A stretch of DNA of 64,000 nucleotides from Corynebacterium sp. HMSC04H06. Its GTDB lineage: Bacteria > Actinomycetota > Actinomycetes > Mycobacteriales > Mycobacteriaceae. Location: positions 39,266-103,265 of the forward strand of contig NZ_KV823410.1 of assembly GCF_001815935.1 (NCBI RefSeq). Reading direction: 5' to 3'. The notes beneath the pieces were generated by a model, which saw only the letters and a program-made list of their open reading frames with translations, made no database searches and had not been told where the DNA came from. Positions 59,351 through 64,000 of the stretch are shown one piece after another. Positions within the stretch are counted from its first letter, which is position 1; each line of letters starts with the position of its first letter. Position numbers and translations under genes: made by a program.

Positions 59351-60361
59351 ATGCTCATTTCCCAGCGTCCTCAGCTCTCCGAAGAATTCATCGACTCGTC
59401 TCGTTCCAAGTTCGTCATCGAACCGCTCGAGCCGGGCTTCGGTTACACCCTCGGCAACTCCCTGCGTCGCACCTTGCTGTCGTCCATCCCGGGCGCGGCC
59501 GTGACCTCCGTCAAGATTGATGGCGTTCTCCACGAGTTCACCACCATCAACGGGGTCAAGGAAGACGTTTCCGAGATCATCCTGAACATCAAGGGCTTGG
59601 TGCTGTCGTCCGACTCCGAGGAGCCGGTCGTTATGTACCTGAGCAAGGAAGGCCCGGGCGAGGTCACCGCGGGCGACATTCAGCCGCCGGCCGGCGTGGA
59701 GATCCACAACCCGGATCTGCACATCGCCAGCCTGAATGACACCGCGAAGCTGGACATGGAGCTTGTCGTAGAGCGCGGCCGCGGCTACGTGCCGGCCGCC
59801 GCTACGTCTGGGGAAATCGGCCGCATCCCGGTCGACCAGATCTACTCCCCGGTCCTCAAGGTTTCGTACAAGGTCGAGGCAACTCGTGTTGAGCAGCGCA
59901 CCGACTTTGACAAGCTGATCATCGACGTGGAGACCAAGAACTCCATAACCGCTCGCGACGCCCTGGCTTCCGCCGGTGGCACCCTGGTTGAGCTGTTCGG
60001 CTTGGCCCGCGAACTCAACACGGCCGCCGAGGGCATCGAGATCGGCCCGTCCCCGCAGGAGACGGAGTTCATCGCTGCCTATAGCAAGCCGATTGAAGAC
60101 CTGAACTTCTCCGTTCGCTCCTACAACTGCCTGAAGCGCCAGGAAATCCACACCGTCGGTGAGCTCGCCGAGTGCACCGAGTCCGATCTGCTGGATATCC
60201 GCAACTTCGGTCAGAAGTCGATCAATGAGGTAAAGATCAAGCTGGCTAACCTGGGTCTGGCTCTGAAGGACACTCCGGAAGACTTCGACCCCACCCAGCT
60301 GGAAGGTTACGACGCTGAAACCGGTGACTTTAAGGATCCGGCTGCAGACGATTCCGAGTAA
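59351..60361 (+). CDS. rpoA: DNA-directed RNA polymerase subunit alpha
   Basis: The product has 336 residues. The N-terminal dimerisation domain has [34 protein letters not shown]. The C-terminal domain begins around residue 250, with [39 protein letters not shown], which binds UP elements and activators. An acidic tail ([21 protein letters not shown]) ends the protein. GAAAAGGAGAA precedes the ATG. Confidence 0.98.
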   Translation: MLISQRPQLSEEFIDSSRSKFVIEPLEPGFGYTLGNSLRRTLLSSIPGAAVTSVKIDGVLHEFTTINGVKEDVSEIILNIKGLVLSSDSEEPVVMYLSKEGPGEVTAGDIQPPAGVEIHNPDLHIASLNDTAKLDMELVVERGRGYVPAAATSGEIGRIPVDQIYSPVLKVSYKVEATRVEQRTDFDKLIIDVETKNSITARDALASAGGTLVELFGLARELNTAAEGIEIGPSPQETEFIAAYSKPIEDLNFSVRSYNCLKRQEIHTVGELAECTESDLLDIRNFGQKSINEVKIKLANLGLALKDTPEDFDPTQLEGYDAETGDFKDPAADDSE

Positions 60362-60425
60362 AGAAGCTAGTGCGCCGGCCCCGCCGGCTGCAGCGCTCAT
60401 TTAAAACGCTAACGAGGAGTACATA

Positions 60426-60947
60426 ATGCCTACCCCGAAGAAGGGTGCCCGTCTCGGCGGCTCCGCTGCCCAGCAAGCTCACCTGCTGAGCAACCTGGCA
60501 GTCAGCCTGTTCGAGCACGGCGCTATCAAGACCACCGATGCGAAGGCGAAGATGCTTCGTCCTTACGCCGAGAAGATCATCACCAAGGCCAAGTCCGGCT
60601 CCGTTGCCGACCGCCGCCAGGTTCTGAAGCTCATCCCGCACAAGGATGTTGTTGCTTACCTGTTTGATGAGCTTGCCCCGAAGTTCGCTAACCGCGACGG
60701 CGGCTACACCCGCACCATCAAGCTGGACAACCGCGCCGGCGACAACGCTCCGATGTCCCAGATCTCCCTGGTGACCGAGGAGACCGTCTCCGCCGAGGCT
60801 AACCGCGCTACCCGCGCCGCCGCCTCCAAGCAGGCCGAGGCCGAAGAGGCTGAGGCTGAAAAGTCCGAGGAGGCCGCTGAGGAGGCTTCGGCTGAGGAGA
60901 CCACCGAGGCTTCTGCTGAGGCTGAGGCCGAGGCTGAGGACAAGTAA
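60426..60947 (+). CDS. rplQ: 50S ribosomal protein L17 with acidic tail
   Basis: The product has 173 residues. The first 120 are the L17 core: [56 protein letters not shown]. The last 50 are almost only Ala and Glu with a few Ser, Lys and Thr, an extension seen in Actinobacteria of unknown role. ACGAGGAG precedes the ATG. Last gene of the alpha operon. Confidence 0.97.
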   Translation: MPTPKKGARLGGSAAQQAHLLSNLAVSLFEHGAIKTTDAKAKMLRPYAEKIITKAKSGSVADRRQVLKLIPHKDVVAYLFDELAPKFANRDGGYTRTIKLDNRAGDNAPMSQISLVTEETVSAEANRATRAAASKQAEAEEAEAEKSEEAAEEASAEETTEASAEAEAEAEDK

Positions 60948-60964
60948 GTCCTTCTGACTCAGTA

Positions 60965-61008
60965 AAACCGCCCGTCCACTCCGCACCTGCGGTAAGGCCG
61001 GGCGGTTT
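60965..61008 (+). terminator. terminator of the rpsM-rplQ operon
   Basis: AAACCGCCCG (60965-60974) pairs perfectly with CGGGCGGTTT (60999-61008), followed by CTTT. Confidence 0.85.
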
Positions 61009-61029
61009 CTTTGTGCTGTGGTGTCCGCG

Positions 61030-61056
61030 CCCAGCGCGGGATAGGACCGCGCTGGG
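61030..61056. repeat. perfect 10-bp hairpin in the rplQ-truA gap
   Basis: CCCAGCGCGG (61030-61039) and CCGCGCTGGG (61047-61056) with a 7-base loop. A further repeat, CGAACCG/CGGTTCG, brackets 61080-61113. The remainder of the roughly 500-base gap (to 61446) holds no gene with a ribosome binding site or homology. Confidence 0.55.
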
Positions 61057-61432
61057 TGAGACAGCGGCCGATACAACAACGAACCGCCGGCGGCCCGAAG
61101 GCTACCGACGGTTCGCTGTCTCTGTCTCTCTAAGGTTCCCCAAGCCACTGCTTGAAAAGGAATACTCCTCCGCGGCCGTTCAAGCCGCCTCTGCGAAGTC
61201 CGCCCCGCTTTGGCTGTCATCAGCCGCCCTGCGGGGCGCAAGGACCATCTCTCAAATCCACACCAAGGAAAGCGGAAATGATCGCCTTCCCTTGGCGCCT
61301 GACAATTATTGTGGCAGGTCAGTCTGTAAAGGTGCTGTTAATGCAGTTTCCACACATTCAGCTATCCCACATAATGCCCGCTAGGTGCCAAGAAATCGGG
61401 TCCAAAAATTTTTTTCCGGCCCGGCGTGGCGG

Positions 61433-61438
61433 TAGCAT
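61433..61438 (+). promoter_or_regulatory. -10 element of a leaderless truA transcript
   Basis: TAGCAT ends 8 bases before the ATG at 61447; no Shine-Dalgarno lies between. Confidence 0.45.
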
Positions 61439-61446
61439 GTGGGCCT

Positions 61447-62373
61447 ATGAACTCTGCTGAGCATCCCCGCCAGGCCACCCCGGAGGAAACGGCCAATCCC
61501 TCGCCCGCCGTCAGCGTGCGGCGCGTGCGCTTGGACGTGGCCTACGACGGCACTGGCTTCCACGGGTGGGCTCGGCAGAAGCCGCAGCAGGGCAACGAGC
61601 TGCGTACGGTGCAGGCGGTCATCGAGGACAAACTGACATTGATCCTGCGCCACCCAGTCGAGCTGACCGTCGCCGGGCGCACCGACGCCGGCGTGCACGC
61701 GGCCGGTCAGGTCGCGCACTTCGATATCCCGGAGGAGTCGCTGCAGCAACGCTCCATCGACGGGGATCCGGGCAAGCTAGTCCGCCGCCTGTCCAAGCTC
61801 CTGCCGGACGATATCCGGGCCCACGACGTGGACTTCGCCCCCGCCGGCTTCGACGCGCGCTTTTCGGCCCTGCGGCGGCACTACCTCTACCGGGTGACCA
61901 CCTCCCCGGCCGGAGCGCTACCCATGCGCAGGGCGGATACCGCGGTCTGGCCGAAGCCGGTAGACATCGACGCCATGCAACAGGCCGCCAACCTCCTGGT
62001 GGGTCTCCACGACTTCGCGGCCTTCTGTAAAGCCAAGCCGCACGCCACCACCATACGCGAGCTGGAGAGCTTTACCTGGGAGGATGTCTCGACGGCCACC
62101 GAGCCGAATCTGTACCAGGCGCACGTGGTCGCTGACGCGTTTTGCTGGTCGATGGTGCGCTCCCTGGTGGGCTGCTGCCTGGCGGTGGGGCAGGGACGTC
62201 GGAACGTCGACTTCGCCACGGCCATGCTCGCGGAGAGTCAACGCTCCTCCCAGATCCCGGTCGCCCCGGCCAAGGGGCTCAGCCTGGTCGGCGTGGACTA
62301 CCCGGCCCCGGAAGAGCTCTCCGCACGGGCGGAGGCCACCCGGGCCAAGCGCAGCGGTAGCGAGCTCGGCTAA
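61447..62373 (+). CDS. truA: tRNA pseudouridine(38-40) synthase TruA
   Basis: The product has 308 residues. [16 protein letters not shown], the catalytic motif [17 protein letters not shown] with D80 and RRHYLYRV are TruA hallmarks. The enzyme modifies the anticodon stem-loop at positions 38-40. I use ATG 61447, just after a -10 hexamer, rather than the in-frame GTG at 61426. The gene sits at the usual junction between the alpha operon and the type VII secretion genes in Corynebacterium. Confidence 0.94.
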   Translation: MNSAEHPRQATPEETANPSPAVSVRRVRLDVAYDGTGFHGWARQKPQQGNELRTVQAVIEDKLTLILRHPVELTVAGRTDAGVHAAGQVAHFDIPEESLQQRSIDGDPGKLVRRLSKLLPDDIRAHDVDFAPAGFDARFSALRRHYLYRVTTSPAGALPMRRADTAVWPKPVDIDAMQQAANLLVGLHDFAAFCKAKPHATTIRELESFTWEDVSTATEPNLYQAHVVADAFCWSMVRSLVGCCLAVGQGRRNVDFATAMLAESQRSSQIPVAPAKGLSLVGVDYPAPEELSARAEATRAKRSGSELG

Positions 62374-62485
62374 GCCCGGCTACCCTGTCAGGCAGCGGCA
62401 GAGTTTGCAGAGTTTATTGCCTGCCGACAGTACGGTTTCTACAGCAGCGATGGGGTGTCGCTGGCTACCCAGGGGGGAAAATTTT

Positions 62486-63790
62486 ATGGCGCGTCCAGTG
62501 CCTACGACGAAGGCGCAAGTATCCGGCCACAAATTCCTGCACAGGCGGGTAGAGCATGGTCTGGTCATGGGGGATATCCGCATGATCCACGACCCGTTGT
62601 CTACCCGCCGGCGCGCGCTAGTCTTCGGGCTTATCGCCGTGGTGCTGGTGGCCATAGGCGCAGCCCTGCTGGCCTGGCTGCAGCCGGAGCCCAACCCCGG
62701 CGAGGCGCCCATTGTGGAATCCGCGGACAAGCAGCTCTTCGTGCTCGTCGACGACACCTACCACCCGGTGGCGAACCTGGCCTCGGCCCGCATCATCGCC
62801 GGCGAGCCGGCGGAACCGGCCCGCATCGGCACCCGGCACTTAGACGACGCGCAGCTGGGCGTGCCGCTGGGTATTGCGGACGCGCCCGGCTTTATCGCCG
62901 CCTCCGGCACCGAAAACGCGGTGGAGTGGTTGGCCTGCTTCGCCGGCGCGGACGCGGCGGAGACCCCCGGCTTCGTCATCACCATCGACGCCGTCCGCGA
63001 GTTCAGCGCCGGGGACATCGTGGTCACCGCCAACCAGGGGCACACCCTCCTTGACGGGCAGGCCGCGTGGGTGGAAACGGAAGGCACGGACTGGCTGGTG
63101 GACGCGCACGGTCGGCGCGAAATCCCGCCGGCGGAGACGACGGAGGGCCGGATAATCCGGCGCGCCCTGGGCGTGGACGCGGACACCTTCCGCTGGGAGC
63201 TGCCCGCGGAGTTGCTCAACGCGTTCCGGGCGCTGCCCGCCGTCGAGTTCCCAGACCCGCTGCCGGCCGTCATCGACACCGGTACCGGGGACCAGGGGCT
63301 GTGGGCCCGGACGGAGGAGGGCGTCTTCGCGCTGACCGAGCCGCAGGCCGGCGCCTTGGTCGATGCCGGCGCTGACCTGCAGCGCCTGAGCCACGAGGAG
63401 GTGGCCGCCCTGCCGGATGCCCCGGCGGCGCAGGAGGCCTTCAGCCTGCCCGAGGCCGCGCCTGAGTTCATCGATCCGGCCCACGGCTGGCTGTGCGCGA
63501 CGGCCGAGGGCCGCGGGGCCGCCGCGCCGCCGCAGGAGGGGACCATCGAGCTGTCCGGCTCGGCCGTGGCCGACCGCTTCAGCGGCCTACCCCAGGGCGG
63601 GCTGGGGCTAAGTTCCGAGCACGGCTTCCACCTGGTCACCGCGCACGGCCTGCGGCATTCCGTGGAGGACGAGGCCACGCTGAAGGCCCTGGGCACGGGC
63701 ACCGGGGGAGAAGTGCCCTGGCAGATCCTCCGGCTGTTGCCGGGTGGCAGCCAGCTCAGCCGGGAGAAAGCGCTGAAGGCCAGTTACTGA
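62486..63790 (+). CDS. eccB: type VII secretion protein EccB
   Basis: The product has 434 residues. The N-terminus RPVPTTKAQVSGHKFLHRRVEHGLVMGD is the EccB signature, followed by one transmembrane helix (about 44-65) and a large extracytoplasmic repeat-type domain (DDAQLGVPLGIADAPGFIAAS, AVIDTGTGDQGLWARTEEGVFALT). EccB is a membrane-core subunit of ESX-type secretion systems. GGGGGGAAAA precedes the ATG. Its TGA overlaps the converging mycosin gene by 7 bases. Confidence 0.92.
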   Translation: MARPVPTTKAQVSGHKFLHRRVEHGLVMGDIRMIHDPLSTRRRALVFGLIAVVLVAIGAALLAWLQPEPNPGEAPIVESADKQLFVLVDDTYHPVANLASARIIAGEPAEPARIGTRHLDDAQLGVPLGIADAPGFIAASGTENAVEWLACFAGADAAETPGFVITIDAVREFSAGDIVVTANQGHTLLDGQAAWVETEGTDWLVDAHGRREIPPAETTEGRIIRRALGVDADTFRWELPAELLNAFRALPAVEFPDPLPAVIDTGTGDQGLWARTEEGVFALTEPQAGALVDAGADLQRLSHEEVAALPDAPAAQEAFSLPEAAPEFIDPAHGWLCATAEGRGAAAPPQEGTIELSGSAVADRFSGLPQGGLGLSSEHGFHLVTAHGLRHSVEDEATLKALGTGTGGEVPWQILRLLPGGSQLSREKALKASY

Positions 63791-64000
63791 GCGCGCCCGC
63801 GCCGGAGTACGGCCCCGCCCAGGGCCGCGACTAACGCGGTGCCGGCCAGGCTGAGCAGCACCAGCTGCGCCCGCCGGGTGGCCGGGCGCACCGAGTCCTC
63901 GCCCGCGGCCACGGCCAGCGCCCGTTCCTCCTCGGCGTAATCGGCCGGGCGCGCGCTCACAGCCGCCAAGGGATCCACGCCGCCGTGGGCGGGCTCGGCC
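63784..64000 (-). CDS. mycP: mycosin (type VII secretion S8 protease), C-terminal end
   Basis: Only the last 71 residues are in the window, read from 64000 down to the TAA at 63784. GGVDPLAAVSARPAD matches the end of the subtilisin domain of mycosins (the GxVDPxAA motif). A transmembrane helix follows (AQLVLLSLAGTALVAALGGAVL) and then RRGRAQ. Mycosins are membrane-anchored proteases of ESX systems. Position next to eccB supports the call. The catalytic part lies beyond the window. Confidence 0.8.
   Translation of the reverse strand, partial: AEPAHGGVDPLAAVSARPADYAEEERALAVAAGEDSVRPATRRAQLVLLSLAGTALVAALGGAVLRRGRAQ

Noticed and set aside
61152..61460. Frames between rplQ and truA
   Set aside because: No ribosome binding site, no homology and a sequence composition unlike the neighbouring genes.

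Overview
The window is a stretch of a high-GC actinobacterial chromosome, almost certainly a Corynebacterium. This rests on the near-identity of RpoB, RpoC, EF-Tu and the ribosomal proteins to my memory of C. glutamicum sequences, on the gene order rplK-rplA, rplJ-rplL, rpoB-rpoC, rpsL-rpsG-fusA-tuf, the S10 and spc blocks, secY-adk-map, infA-rpsM-rpsK-rpsD-rpoA-rplQ-truA followed by type VII secretion genes, and on the Actinobacteria-type YkoEDC thiamine transporter, DUF3068/PorA-family protein and DUF6286/AmaP proteins. No search was run; all family calls come from reading the sequence. I saw no rRNA, complete tRNA, CRISPR array, insertion sequence or prophage.

Layout. 1-1.2 kb: end of rplK and rplA. 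1.3-4.1 kb: an FAD oxidoreductase and, convergent to it, a photolyase gene broken by a one-base change in a G7 tract. 4.1-5.5 kb: the L10 leader with an attenuator hairpin, then rplJ-rplL. 5.6-14.5 kb: a DUF3068 membrane protein, then rpoB-rpoC with a non-consensus His in the rifampicin region. 14.7-18.1 kb: a four-gene minus-strand ABC exporter/two-component operon with a perfect palindrome upstream. 18.2-21.1 kb: TPP riboswitch and ykoE-ykoD-ykoC. 21.1-24.3 kb: a small P-loop protein and the anaerobic ribonucleotide reductase pair nrdD-nrdG with tandem NrdR-like boxes. 24.8-29.7 kb: rpsL-rpsG-fusA-tuf. 29.8-33.8 kb: an orphan protein and a six-gene Asp23/AmaP envelope-stress cluster. 34.4-41.3 kb: S10 operon, then a separately promoted rplN-rplX-rplE. 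41.5-46.1 kb: an accessory island with a cell-surface protein carrying a divergent sorting signal, a class F-like sortase, a formate/nitrite channel, fdhD and a DUF6457 protein. 46.3-49.4 kb: rpsH-rplF-rplR-rpsE-rpmD-rplO. 49.4-53.3 kb: an ABC/FtsX exporter with a tiny lipoprotein, divergent from a soluble histidine kinase and response regulator, sharing a 20-bp perfect inverted repeat. 53.5-57.3 kb: secY-adk-map and an L,D-transpeptidase. 57.3-64 kb: infA, rpsM-rpsK-rpsD-rpoA-rplQ, truA, eccB and the tail of a mycosin.

How it fits together. The backbone is transcription/translation machinery. The ribosomal super-operon is repeatedly interrupted by cell-envelope and stress modules: two ABC exporter/two-component pairs, the Asp23 cluster, the sortase pair, the L,D-transpeptidase and type VII secretion. 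These interruptions are the part most likely to hold undescribed biology. Several genes begin 6-8 bases after a -10 hexamer with no Shine-Dalgarno, suggesting leaderless mRNAs. The methionine aminopeptidase gene has no ATG/GTG/TTG where homologues start and appears to use ATT.
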